In this document: positions 1 through 6,308 of the stretch, piece after piece | Layout: the number at the start of each line of letters is the position of its first letter | How positions within the stretch are numbered: position 1 is the stretch's first letter | Assembly: GCA_017998755.1 (NCBI GenBank) | Contig: JAGOCL010000123.1 | Coordinates: 1 to 7,359, forward strand | Direction of reading: 5' to 3' | Length of the DNA: 7,359 bases | From: Spirochaetota bacterium | Lineage (GTDB): Bacteria > Spirochaetota > GWE2-31-10 > MWDO01 | Notes under the pieces: generated by a model | Told to the model about the DNA's origin: nothing | Databases searched by the model: none | Seen by the model: the letters and a program-made list of their open reading frames with translations, nothing else | Program-made: the position numbers and the translations under genes

Positions 1-1206
1 AACAAAACTCTATATTCAAAATCGATCGGAGATAAACCGGTATTATCCCAATACGAGGACGAGAACGAAGAAGCGAGTCGTATATGCGCTTCGATTATAG
101 ATAAAGCGTTACCGCTAAAAGATACCGCCGTACTATATAGAACTAATTGGCAATCGCGGATTTTTGAGACCGTCCTGAGAAGGAACAGAATTCCGTATGT
201 AGTTTTTGGAGCTCAACCCTATTTTCAGAAAGAAGAGATAAAGGACGTTATAGGCATTTTAAAATGGCTATTCAATCCGAAAGATAAAATTGCTTTTGAA
301 AGATTCGTCAACAAACCGGCGCGAGGTATCGGTAAAAAAGGACTGCTGAAATTTTACGAGCTTTCAACTAAATTTGACAACGATCTGCTGGAGACGCTGA
401 AAAATATATATAACTTTAAAGTAGAAATAAAAAAATACGACTCCTTTTTATTACTGAAAAATATATTCGAAAAAAGCCCCGCCGTCGTAGACAATAAACT
501 AATCGATAGCGCCGTTTCTTCTATAATAACCGATCTGGGACTCGTCGACTACTTTAAGAATCTCGATATGAAAGACGGCGGGGATAGGATATACAATATT
601 AACGACCTGTTAATATATCTTGCGAAATACGACGGCGACGTCGCCGAACTTTTAGAAGAGATCTCGCTCGACGCTAATAAAACCGGCGACGTCGCTCAAA
701 ACGCTCTAACTTTATCTACGGTTCACAACGCAAAAGGGCTTGAATACGAAAACGTTTTTGTCGCCGGCGTAGAAGAAGAGACGTTCCCGCACCGGAATTC
801 TATCGGAGAATACGACGAAGAGGACGACGTCGACGAGGAGAGACGCCTGTTTTACGTCGCGCTTACCAGAGCAAAGAAACGGTTGTTCGTTTCTTACTGC
901 TCCAAAAGGAATCTTTTTGGTTTGACGAAAGTTTGCCGAAAGTCAAGATTCCTCGAAGAAATTGAAGAGAGTCTTTTCGAAGAAATACCGCGCGACAATT
1001 GTCAAACCGAATATAGCGACGAGCCGGAATATCGAGGTATAAAAAAAGGGGTTATCGTCAGACATAAAGATTACGGTTCGGGTAAAATAGTAAATATTCT
1101 GAAAAAGAGCGATAAACATCTTGCAACAATCGATTTTTACGATTATTCTATAATGGAAATGATATTGGAATTTACAAAACTCGAAATTAAGGAGGATACG
1201 CTATGA
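1..1206 (+). CDS. UvrD/PcrA-type superfamily 1 DNA helicase, C-terminal part (5' end outside window)
   Basis: The frame is open from the first base, giving 401 visible residues ending at TGA 1204-1206, so the Met at 568 is internal and not the start. The N-terminal part with the Walker A and DEAD-type boxes is outside the window. Visible residues 43-70 (AVLYRTNWQSR, then IPYVVFG) match motif IV and the 2A/2B entry of UvrD-family helicases, followed by the EEIKDVIG segment. Motif V lies at about 236-256 (LSTVHNAKGLEYENVFVAG) and motif VI at about 279-295 (EERRLFYVALTRAKKR, with the arginine finger region). Near the C-terminus, 350-366 (VIVRHKDYGSGKIV) matches the Tudor-like V-x-H-x-x-F/Y-G-x-G module of PcrA/UvrD, which in those proteins contacts RNA polymerase; Rep is not expected to carry it. 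The family unwinds DNA 3'-5' with ATP in nucleotide-excision and mismatch repair and in replication-conflict resolution. The stop overlaps the next gene, implying a shared transcript. UvrD versus PcrA cannot be decided here. Confidence 0.95.
   Translation, partial: NKTLYSKSIGDKPVLSQYEDENEEASRICASIIDKALPLKDTAVLYRTNWQSRIFETVLRRNRIPYVVFGAQPYFQKEEIKDVIGILKWLFNPKDKIAFERFVNKPARGIGKKGLLKFYELSTKFDNDLLETLKNIYNFKVEIKKYDSFLLLKNIFEKSPAVVDNKLIDSAVSSIITDLGLVDYFKNLDMKDGGDRIYNINDLLIYLAKYDGDVAELLEEISLDANKTGDVAQNALTLSTVHNAKGLEYENVFVAGVEEETFPHRNSIGEYDEEDDVDEERRLFYVALTRAKKRLFVSYCSKRNLFGLTKVCRKSRFLEEIEESLFEEIPRDNCQTEYSDEPEYRGIKKGVIVRHKDYGSGKIVNILKKSDKHLATIDFYDYSIMEMILEFTKLEIKEDTL
1189..1195 (+). promoter_or_regulatory. 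Strong Shine-Dalgarno for the TIM-barrel gene
   Basis: AAGGAGG sits inside the last codons of the helicase gene, 7 bases before ATG 1203. A perfect anti-16S match at ideal spacing fixes the start of the downstream gene despite the 4-base ATGA overlap. It suggests that gene can also be initiated independently of coupling. Confidence 0.85.
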
Positions 1207-2099
1207 TAACTATCGAATACAGCTCGATGTGTTTCAACGAGGATAATTATAAAGAGAAAATAGACGAGGCGCAAAATTTCTGTTCCAAAGAGGGATTTCA
1301 ATTCGGGATACAGATTCACAATTCCATAACCCAGCCGCTATACGACTGCATTATTCAGTACAAAGATAGTATCCCGCTATCGGCTCATTCTCCGGTATTT
1401 TCAAAACATTTCCTCAATCTGGCGATGGACGACGCGCCTCTTATACGAGATACGTTTAACGAAGCTAAAAAATATCTAAAATTTATCGGGGATAAACTCT
1501 TTTTCTTTCACGGATTCTTTATGACGAACGAGCCGATCGTTATGGATATGAACAACTACCGCAAGGTTATCAGAAAAGGGGTCGGCGAGGATTTCTGTTA
1601 TAAAGGATCATTTATTATGAATCCGGAGTTTTTTGATACGGATATTTTCAACAGTTATAAAGAGACTTTTTTGCGGAACTACAACATTTTGAAAAATGAA
1701 AACAAGGATTTTATTATTTCTCTAGAAAACGACTTCGTGGGTATCGGAAGCGGTCTCCAAAGGCCTCGCGAAATACTGGAGCTTATCGACGACCTATATT
1801 TCGACGTCGGACATTTCTGGACGTCGTCTCTACTCCACAAATTTGATTATAACGAAACGGCAAGCGAAATAATCCAAAAGAAAAATATAACCGGCTGTCA
1901 TATACAACGCAGTTTGATAAGTAAAAGCGTCCCGCTTGAGAAAATTTACGACACTCATTCGCATCTCTATATCGTTAGCGAACACGACGTACGTAAAACC
2001 GTGAAAACATTGGCGGATAAAGGGACTCAAAAATTTACGCTGGAGATAATCGACGGCGATCTGAAAGACATAGAGACTTTTATCGATTATTTATCGTAA
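1203..2099 (+). CDS. Endonuclease-IV-like / xylose-isomerase-like TIM-barrel metalloprotein
   Basis: This is a 298-residue protein, close to the usual length of endonuclease IV (about 280-300). It has no signal peptide and is probably cytosolic. Motifs appear in the order expected for the AP endonuclease family 2 barrel: H62 (LSAHSPV, followed by LNLA), H103 (FFFHGFF), E175 (SLENDF followed by GIGSG), D201 and H204 (YFDVGHFW), H233 (GCHIQ), D250 and H252 (YDTHSHL) and E281 (TLEIIDGD). These correspond by order and local context to the nine zinc ligands of E. coli Nfo (H69, H109, E145, D179, H182, H216, D229, H231, E261). The alignment was made by eye. The same fold also holds sugar-phosphate isomerases and epimerases, and the HLND-type motif of Nfo is changed here to HIQR, so the substrate is uncertain. 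The gene overlaps a repair-type helicase gene by 4 bases and follows a perfect Shine-Dalgarno, which makes a role in abasic-site or other DNA processing reasonable but unproven. Confidence 0.8.
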   Translation: MITIEYSSMCFNEDNYKEKIDEAQNFCSKEGFQFGIQIHNSITQPLYDCIIQYKDSIPLSAHSPVFSKHFLNLAMDDAPLIRDTFNEAKKYLKFIGDKLFFFHGFFMTNEPIVMDMNNYRKVIRKGVGEDFCYKGSFIMNPEFFDTDIFNSYKETFLRNYNILKNENKDFIISLENDFVGIGSGLQRPREILELIDDLYFDVGHFWTSSLLHKFDYNETASEIIQKKNITGCHIQRSLISKSVPLEKIYDTHSHLYIVSEHDVRKTVKTLADKGTQKFTLEIIDGDLKDIETFIDYLS

Positions 2100-2105
2100 C
2101 GGTTA

Positions 2106-3032
2106 TTATTGGATCGATCTCAAGAAATTCAAATACAAATTGTCCGATACAGACTTATGAGGCCCTTCGGACCGATCGTAAAAGAAAGCGACGTTGTTTT
2201 TCTCAAGCTTATCGACGAAACAAGAGATAAATTCTGAAAATCCCGGGTAATCGTTCGTCGCGCTGGATAGGAAGATCAAAGGTTTCTTTACCTCATTATC
2301 GATAATACAATAAGGATTGTAATTATTCCAGTTCTTTTCCTCTTTATAGGCCTCTTTTATCCAGTATTGATATGCGTACATTGAAGGATCTTTCAATCCC
2401 AAACTACTAAGCGAATTCCGGTATTCTTCTTCGTTAAATGGAGAAAACGGCATAATAAATGGAGATATCGCCAAAACGTTTGAAAAAATATCGGGATACT
2501 TAAGCGATAATGTAAGGGCGTTAAATCCGCCCAACGAGTGTCCTATCAAATGAATCTTACCGTAAGACTTGAGCTCTTCTCTGAAATACGGAACGATCTT
2601 GTTTATAAACAGATATTCCAGATCGGCGTTAAACGGCTCGGGAGCTTCGTTATATATAACGTAAACAAACCCGAAAGATATAGATACGACGGGCAGTTCT
2701 TTAAACTGCGGATTTTGTTTCAGCAGTAAATAATAACGTTTACCGAAAGACTTCTCGTCGACCCAATCCAGCTCCGTTCTGCCTATACCGTGAAAATATA
2801 TGATAAAATCTCCGGTATCGTCCTGTTTTAACACATTTTTCGTTATAATATACCTTAGATTTAATTTTTCTTCATTAAATTCGAGATTTCCTCTGTTATA
2901 TGCGATAGTTTTATCTATCTTCCCCGGTCTCAATCCTTCGAGAAATATTTTCTGGCAAGAGGTAAAACAAATTATTATTGTTAAGTAGAAAATCGTAATT
3001 CTTAGAATATAGTTTAGTCTATAACCTTTCAA
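2106..3032 (-). CDS. Probable lipoprotein alpha/beta hydrolase (esterase-D-like)
   Basis: A 308-residue protein with a short basic N-terminus, a hydrophobic stretch at about residues 8-24 and then FTSC with Cys26. This looks like a signal peptide with a relaxed, spirochaete-style lipobox, so the mature protein is probably an exported, lipid-anchored enzyme. The catalytic elements of an alpha/beta hydrolase are in order: oxyanion-side H81-G82 (YFHGIGR), nucleophile elbow GHSLGG with Ser166, acid Asp261 (SATNDYPGF) and His292 (EGPHKSV). The overall plan resembles the putative esterase (esterase D/enterochelin esterase) family, which hydrolyses carboxyl or thio esters; the substrate cannot be read. 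The start is TTG at 3032-3030. A GGGAG lies 10 bases upstream, and no in-frame ATG precedes the signal peptide. The gene lies 85 bases after the ATPase-like gene on the same strand with no clear terminator between, so cotranscription is possible. It converges on the TIM-barrel gene with a 6-base gap. Confidence 0.82.
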   Translation of the reverse strand: MKGYRLNYILRITIFYLTIIICFTSCQKIFLEGLRPGKIDKTIAYNRGNLEFNEEKLNLRYIITKNVLKQDDTGDFIIYFHGIGRTELDWVDEKSFGKRYYLLLKQNPQFKELPVVSISFGFVYVIYNEAPEPFNADLEYLFINKIVPYFREELKSYGKIHLIGHSLGGFNALTLSLKYPDIFSNVLAISPFIMPFSPFNEEEYRNSLSSLGLKDPSMYAYQYWIKEAYKEEKNWNNYNPYCIIDNEVKKPLIFLSSATNDYPGFSEFISCFVDKLEKNNVAFFYDRSEGPHKSVSDNLYLNFLRSIQ

Positions 3033-3036
3033 TTTA

Positions 3037-3117
3037 TCAGTTCTCCCAAGTAGCGCCGTCGTTATAATTCTTCAAAATATTCACGACAACGTAAAGTTTC
3101 TCATAAGATTTCAAATA
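3037..3117 (-). other. Open in-frame continuation beyond the ATPase-like stop (possible remnant or extension)
   Basis: Directly after TGA 3120-3118 the same frame stays open for 26 codons until TGA-TAA at 3039-3034, immediately before the hydrolase TTG. The translation looks protein-like (it contains YEKLYVVVNILKNYNDG) and ends just inside the hydrolase ribosome-binding region. A TTG at 3114 could start a 25-residue peptide, but no Shine-Dalgarno is seen. It could be a former C-terminus of the ATPase-like protein, a tiny gene, or chance. There is no hairpin terminator in this gap. Confidence 0.3.
3043..3047 (-). promoter_or_regulatory. Shine-Dalgarno supporting the TTG start of the hydrolase
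   Basis: On the minus strand GGGAG ends 10 bases before TTG 3032-3030. The spacing is long but usable. Because no ATG occurs before the signal-peptide region, this site together with the basic-hydrophobic N-terminus decides the start. Confidence 0.5.
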
Positions 3118-3585
3118 TCATATTAAATTCTTGACGGCCGTAATCGATAATTTATCGTCGTCAATGCTGTACGTTATCTCAAATTCCCCTTCGTAAACTA
3201 TCCTGTACAAACCCATTTGGCTTTTACCATGCTCTTTTTGATATAATATCTCCCGTATTCTTTCCAAATATAAGTTGTTTGATTCGGGAGAATTTTGTAT
3301 CTTGCCGATCGTCTCTTCTATATTTTTTTTATCGTCTGTCGATTTTATATTATTAGTTACAATTATTTTAACGGTTTTGTTGTCGTTAATAAATTGCAAC
3401 TTAATATCTTGATTATTATTTTCAGGCGGACAATATTTAACGGAATTCTCCAATAATTCGGATACAACCATCTCTATTTGATGAAGCAAATTCACATCCA
3501 TTACGTTTAAACGCTCTTTTATACTGTGTTTTACAAAATCAATACTCTTGGGGGTAGGTCTGATCAAATATTCGAGAGTCCTCAT
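3118..3585 (-). CDS. HATPase/anti-sigma-kinase-like switch protein (Slr1658-like), partner-switching module
   Basis: 155 residues from ATG 3585-3583. A TTG at 3597 would add four residues, but GGGGGAG lies between the two codons and can only serve the ATG, so I prefer the ATG. Residues 36-54 (IEMVVSELLENSVKYCPP) form a clear GHKL N box with Glu43 and Asn47, the Mg-ATP-binding helix seen in RsbW, SpoIIAB and histidine kinases. Near residues 120-127 GKSQMGLY resembles the glycine-rich G2 segment and is followed by beta strands. The usual Asp-x-Gly G1 box is absent: the equivalent strand reads IIVTNNIKS. The family role is to bind or phosphorylate a STAS antagonist or to hold an output protein; the degenerate site leaves kinase activity in doubt. 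The length and pattern recall the Synechocystis Slr1658 family from memory. It is the third gene after the PP2C phosphatase and the STAS-like gene, as expected for a partner-switching operon. Confidence 0.78.
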   Translation of the reverse strand: MRTLEYLIRPTPKSIDFVKHSIKERLNVMDVNLLHQIEMVVSELLENSVKYCPPENNNQDIKLQFINDNKTVKIIVTNNIKSTDDKKNIEETIGKIQNSPESNNLYLERIREILYQKEHGKSQMGLYRIVYEGEFEITYSIDDDKLSITAVKNLI

Positions 3586-3588
3586 TAT

Positions 3589-3595
3589 CTCCCCC
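3589..3595 (-). promoter_or_regulatory. G-rich Shine-Dalgarno that favours the ATG 3585 start
   Basis: GGGGGAG on the minus strand ends 3 bases before ATG 3585-3583. The spacing is tight, but no other ribosome-binding sequence is seen upstream of the alternative TTG at 3597, so the shorter product is favoured. Confidence 0.5.
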
Positions 3596-3629
3596 AATGT
3601 TTAGAAATCATAAGAATTTCCGTAGGTTT

Positions 3630-3643
3630 AAAATACATATTTT
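3630..3643. repeat. Short AT-rich inverted repeat between the STAS-like and ATPase-like genes
   Basis: AAAATA-CA-TATTTT on the plus strand is a 6+2+6 perfect inverted repeat in the 82-base gap between two genes of the proposed operon. It is too AT-rich, with too small a loop, to be a good terminator, and may be chance in this composition. The rest of the gap shows no convincing promoter. Confidence 0.3.
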
Positions 3644-3667
3644 TATAAATTATCCGTTATTGTAAAA

Positions 3668-4057
3668 TTATAGCTTCCACGTCATATGAGCGTCTTCAAT
3701 TTGAAAAAGCCCGTCTTTTGTAACAAAAACGTCGAGCGTAGAAAAATTCAGCGATTGCCATTTAAGATCCCTGTTGTAGATTACTTTGGCTTTTATCTTC
3801 TCCTCCAACAATTTCTTAATAAAAAAAATTATAGAATTCATAGTAGAAGAATTCATATAAACAAGCTGAAAAAAATTAATAACTACCAAATAATTAGTAG
3901 ATTTTAATTCTTTGATAACGTCGTCAAAAAAAGGCAACAGGTAAGAATCCGGAGCCAAATCTACGCTTTTTCCTTTCCATAAAAGCTCGATAAGCCCCTT
4001 ATCGTCCATTTTAAGAACCTCAATCGATAAAGTGTTTGCGGTAAGATTATTCAACAT
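3668..4057 (-). CDS. STAS-like anti-sigma-antagonist-type switch protein (Slr1659-like)
   Basis: A 129-residue cytosolic protein with alternating strand and helix pattern. Residues 57-81 (LVVINFFQLVYMNSSTMNSIIFFI) have the STAS signature layout: a hydrophobic strand, a turn with Asn69-Ser70-Ser71-Thr72, then a helix. In SpoIIAA/RsbV the equivalent is Asp-Ser-Ser-Gly, whose first Ser is phosphorylated by the partner kinase and dephosphorylated by the PP2C phosphatase, so Ser70 is the candidate phosphosite. The later KWQSLNF segment (99-105), after a strand, recalls the Slr1659 family as I remember it rather than classical RsbV. It lies 25 bases after the phosphatase gene, with a clean AGGAG before its ATG, and upstream of the ATPase-like gene. 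It is the likely phosphatase substrate and binding partner of the ATPase-like protein. Function comes from motif and context; sequence identity to known STAS proteins looks low. Confidence 0.72.
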   Translation of the reverse strand: MLNNLTANTLSIEVLKMDDKGLIELLWKGKSVDLAPDSYLLPFFDDVIKELKSTNYLVVINFFQLVYMNSSTMNSIIFFIKKLLEEKIKAKVIYNRDLKWQSLNFSTLDVFVTKDGLFQIEDAHMTWKL

Positions 4058-4063
4058 GACTTT

Positions 4064-4068
4064 CTCCT
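4064..4068 (-). promoter_or_regulatory. Shine-Dalgarno of the STAS-like gene
   Basis: AGGAG on the minus strand lies 6 bases before ATG 4057-4055, within the 25-base gap after the phosphatase stop. It fixes the start and supports cotranscription with the phosphatase gene. Confidence 0.8.
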
Positions 4069-4082
4069 AAATTTAATATATA

Positions 4083-6215
4083 TCATTCTCTTTTTATCAC
4101 TAAAAGAGTAACATCGTCGTCGGTTTTATTTAAAAAGTTCTGAAAATCGCTTAAAATATTATTCAAAATGTCTTTTGATGTCATATTTGAGTACTTTAAT
4201 AAGTAATCCGGCATAAAGTCGCCAAACATCATCCCTTCCGCGTTAGCCGCCTCGCTTAATCCGTCGGTATAAAGTAGCATTATATCGCCCTCGTTTAGCT
4301 TGATCTTATACTCTTTTACATGCTCCGAAATATTTTCCATTATACATAACCATATACCTTTTGTCTCAATAATTTCGACGGATTTTGTATCGGCTCTATA
4401 AACCAAAATATCGTTATGCTTACCGCACCCTCTGAATAGCCCTTCGCCGTATTCCTGCAACATCGACATAGTAATATACATCTTTACGTCGAGTTTCTTG
4501 ATACTTTTTATAAGGAGAGCGTTAAGATTAATATAAAGCTCGCGTAGTTCAATCTCGTTATCTTTTGTTACAAGAGAATCAATTATCGTTTGAGCGATCA
4601 TAGTAATCAATCCCGGAGTAACTCCGTGTCCCGAAACGTCGCCTATTGCGATCATACTTCTCTTACCGTAATCAAATATATCGTAAAAATCGCCCCCGAC
4701 TTCGTCCGCGGCAATCATCTTTGCCGATATATCGTAACCAGGTATAAATGGTTTTACGGGCAGAAGCGATAACTGGATTTTCTTTGCAAGCTCCATCTCG
4801 CTCCAAAGAGCGCTATGCGCCATTTGAAGTTTGTCGTGGGCGTCTTTTAACTCTCCGGTTCTCTCTTCAACCATTTTCTCAAGATTATAAGTATAGTTTT
4901 TGACCTCTTTAACCATTATATTAAATGCTTTAGATAACGTTTTCATTTCATTATTTGTGGATACGTCTATAGAAATATCGTAATTACCCTTAGCGATTTT
5001 TAACGATGCGTCCGACAAACTCATGATGGGCTTAGTTATCGCTTTGCTGAATACCATGCTTATTATCACGACTATAATCATAATAAAAAAAGTTATAATG
5101 ATTATTATCGATACTATATCGTAAATAGGTTTAACTATCTGATCTACCGGATGAAAATATATGAACTTACACAAAGAAGATTTTTCATAACCTATTACCG
5201 TCAGATATCGAACGTTATTTCTAGTAATGTAATATTTTTTGTTTAACGCTTCTTCCATAGTTCCGGCTTCTTCCAACGCTGTGATATTTTCATAAGAAAG
5301 GTTATTTAAAATATCCCGAACCTCTTTCTGATTGAGAATACCGGCGTCGGTATTGAGATTTTGATAATCCTTGAAAGTCAGTTTCTCATAAGGATCGTTC
5401 GGATCGTCGTCGTTCAGAACATATTGTTTTTTTTCTGGGTCGTACTCGTAATAATCGTCGTTACCGGGGTGGTTTTTAGACAAAACGTTGTCAAATTGAT
5501 CCAAAATATATAACGTCCCGTACCTAAGACTATCTATCCCTTCGTAAAACTTGGGGATAAAGTCGGTAAATAGAGTTATCAAAATAAATTCGTCAAAGGT
5601 TTCTTTTTGAGAATTTTCTCTATAAAAAGGAAAAATTATTACCGGTTTTTCTTCGGCTTCTCCAAACGCTTCGTTTTTGAATTTTCCAAAAACCATTTTC
5701 TCTTTATTGTTTTCTTTTAACTTCAGAAAAAGCGGATCGTTTAAAAAAAGCTCGGTTTTTGGGGCTATATTACTTGAAGACACGTAATGTACTTTATAAT
5801 CCGTTTTATCTAATAAAGATTCCCTATCAAGCTCGTACAAAAAAACCGCGCCCTCTATACGTTCTTCTACCGTATTCCTCAAGCCGCCTCTTACCGTGAC
5901 GTCGCCGACTATGCTGTTAGAAACGGTTCTCTCCTCAGCCATCGAACTATAAGGCGGACTGTCGAGACCTTTGATAACCTCGGGAATACCTACCATATTC
6001 GACAAAGTCCGCGCATACTGGTTGTAAACAAAATTTAAGTTGTTCGACACCTGAACTAAAAGAGTCGAGTAATATTGGCGGCTTTGATTCTCAAGGTGAG
6101 CGAAAATTCTATTTGTTACAATAGAGACAATAATTAAAAGAGGAATTATAGCGATAGGAATTATAATAATCAATAGTTGCGATCTGATTTTAAAAATTCC
6201 GGCTTTTTTACTCAT
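4083..6215 (-). CDS. Membrane Cache-HAMP-SpoIIE (PP2C) sensor protein phosphatase
   Basis: A 710-residue membrane protein. Residues 1-13 are basic, TM1 spans about 14-35, an extracytoplasmic sensor about 37-363, and TM2 about 365-389. A HAMP domain follows at about 388-440 (SKAITKPIMSLSDASLKIAKGNYD), then a coiled linker at about 440-480 and the SpoIIE/PP2C domain at about 487-709. The end of the sensor (GYEKSSLCKFIYFHPVDQIVKPI) has the typical double-Cache exit. The conserved EMELAKKIQLSLLP at 473-486 is the regulatory linker helix of RsbU-type phosphatases. PP2C metal-binding acidic residues are intact: D504 and D509 (DEVGGDFYD), D526 (GDVSGHG), D651 (LLYTDG) and D699-D701 (DDDVTLL). It should remove phosphate from the STAS-like partner encoded 25 bases downstream, on signal from outside the membrane. 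The architecture matches RsbU/SiaA-type sensor phosphatases. The start is ATG with AGAGG 8 bases upstream, and a near-consensus promoter precedes it. An Asp/Tyr-rich insertion at 249-283 is unusual. Confidence 0.93.
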   Translation of the reverse strand: MSKKAGIFKIRSQLLIIIIPIAIIPLLIIVSIVTNRIFAHLENQSRQYYSTLLVQVSNNLNFVYNQYARTLSNMVGIPEVIKGLDSPPYSSMAEERTVSNSIVGDVTVRGGLRNTVEERIEGAVFLYELDRESLLDKTDYKVHYVSSSNIAPKTELFLNDPLFLKLKENNKEKMVFGKFKNEAFGEAEEKPVIIFPFYRENSQKETFDEFILITLFTDFIPKFYEGIDSLRYGTLYILDQFDNVLSKNHPGNDDYYEYDPEKKQYVLNDDDPNDPYEKLTFKDYQNLNTDAGILNQKEVRDILNNLSYENITALEEAGTMEEALNKKYYITRNNVRYLTVIGYEKSSLCKFIYFHPVDQIVKPIYDIVSIIIIITFFIMIIVVIISMVFSKAITKPIMSLSDASLKIAKGNYDISIDVSTNNEMKTLSKAFNIMVKEVKNYTYNLEKMVEERTGELKDAHDKLQMAHSALWSEMELAKKIQLSLLPVKPFIPGYDISAKMIAADEVGGDFYDIFDYGKRSMIAIGDVSGHGVTPGLITMIAQTIIDSLVTKDNEIELRELYINLNALLIKSIKKLDVKMYITMSMLQEYGEGLFRGCGKHNDILVYRADTKSVEIIETKGIWLCIMENISEHVKEYKIKLNEGDIMLLYTDGLSEAANAEGMMFGDFMPDYLLKYSNMTSKDILNNILSDFQNFLNKTDDDVTLLVIKRE

Positions 6216-6223
6216 CGCTGGGA

Positions 6224-6228
6224 CCTCT
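6224..6228 (-). promoter_or_regulatory. Shine-Dalgarno of the phosphatase gene
   Basis: AGAGG on the minus strand ends 8 bases before ATG 6215-6213. It is a moderate match at normal spacing and supports this ATG just before the basic residues leading into TM1. Confidence 0.6.
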
Positions 6229-6249
6229 ATAAATTAAAATTATTTGACA

Positions 6250-6298
6250 ATTATAAACTACAATAACTTAAAAGTCAATAATATATATTTTAAATAAT
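6250..6298 (-). promoter_or_regulatory. Near-consensus housekeeping (sigma-70-type) promoter for the phosphatase operon
   Basis: On the minus strand TTGACT (6278-6273) is followed by exactly 17 bases and then TATAAT (6255-6250). This is five of six -35 bases and a perfect -10. An A/T-only run from about 6298 to 6279 lies just above the -35 and could act as an UP element. Transcription would start near 6243, giving a leader of about 28 bases with the Shine-Dalgarno inside it. It separates the phosphatase/STAS/ATPase operon from cheB, although read-through from cheB is also possible. Confidence 0.75.
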
Positions 6299-6308
6299 CC
6301 GCAGTATC

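Noticed and set aside
568..1206. Met at 568 as the start of a short helicase-like protein
   Set aside because: The frame is open and recognisably helicase (motif IV region) from base 1, and no ribosome-binding site precedes 568. It is an internal Met of a larger gene.
1830..2030. Small minus-strand and plus-strand reading frames lying inside the large genes (for example 1830-2030, 2538-2729, 2800-2988, 3686-3907, 4590-4772)
   Set aside because: They sit wholly opposite well-supported coding regions, show no recognisable motifs and are antisense shadows.
2082..2118. A bidirectional terminator between the convergent barrel and hydrolase genes (ATCGAT at 2082-2087 and 2113-2118)
   Set aside because: The stem would be only 6 bp around a 25-base loop, both arms are self-palindromic, and no U-tract follows in either direction.
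3598..3667. A separate promoter for the ATPase-like gene (TTTACA-like plus TATAAA-like elements)
   Set aside because: The spacing between the candidate boxes is wrong (about 14 bases) and the region is so AT-rich that such matches are expected by chance.
6244..6272. A plus-strand promoter beginning with TTGACA at 6244-6249
   Set aside because: No acceptable -10 lies 16-18 bases downstream and there is no plus-strand gene to serve. The hexamer overlaps the minus-strand -10 region by chance.
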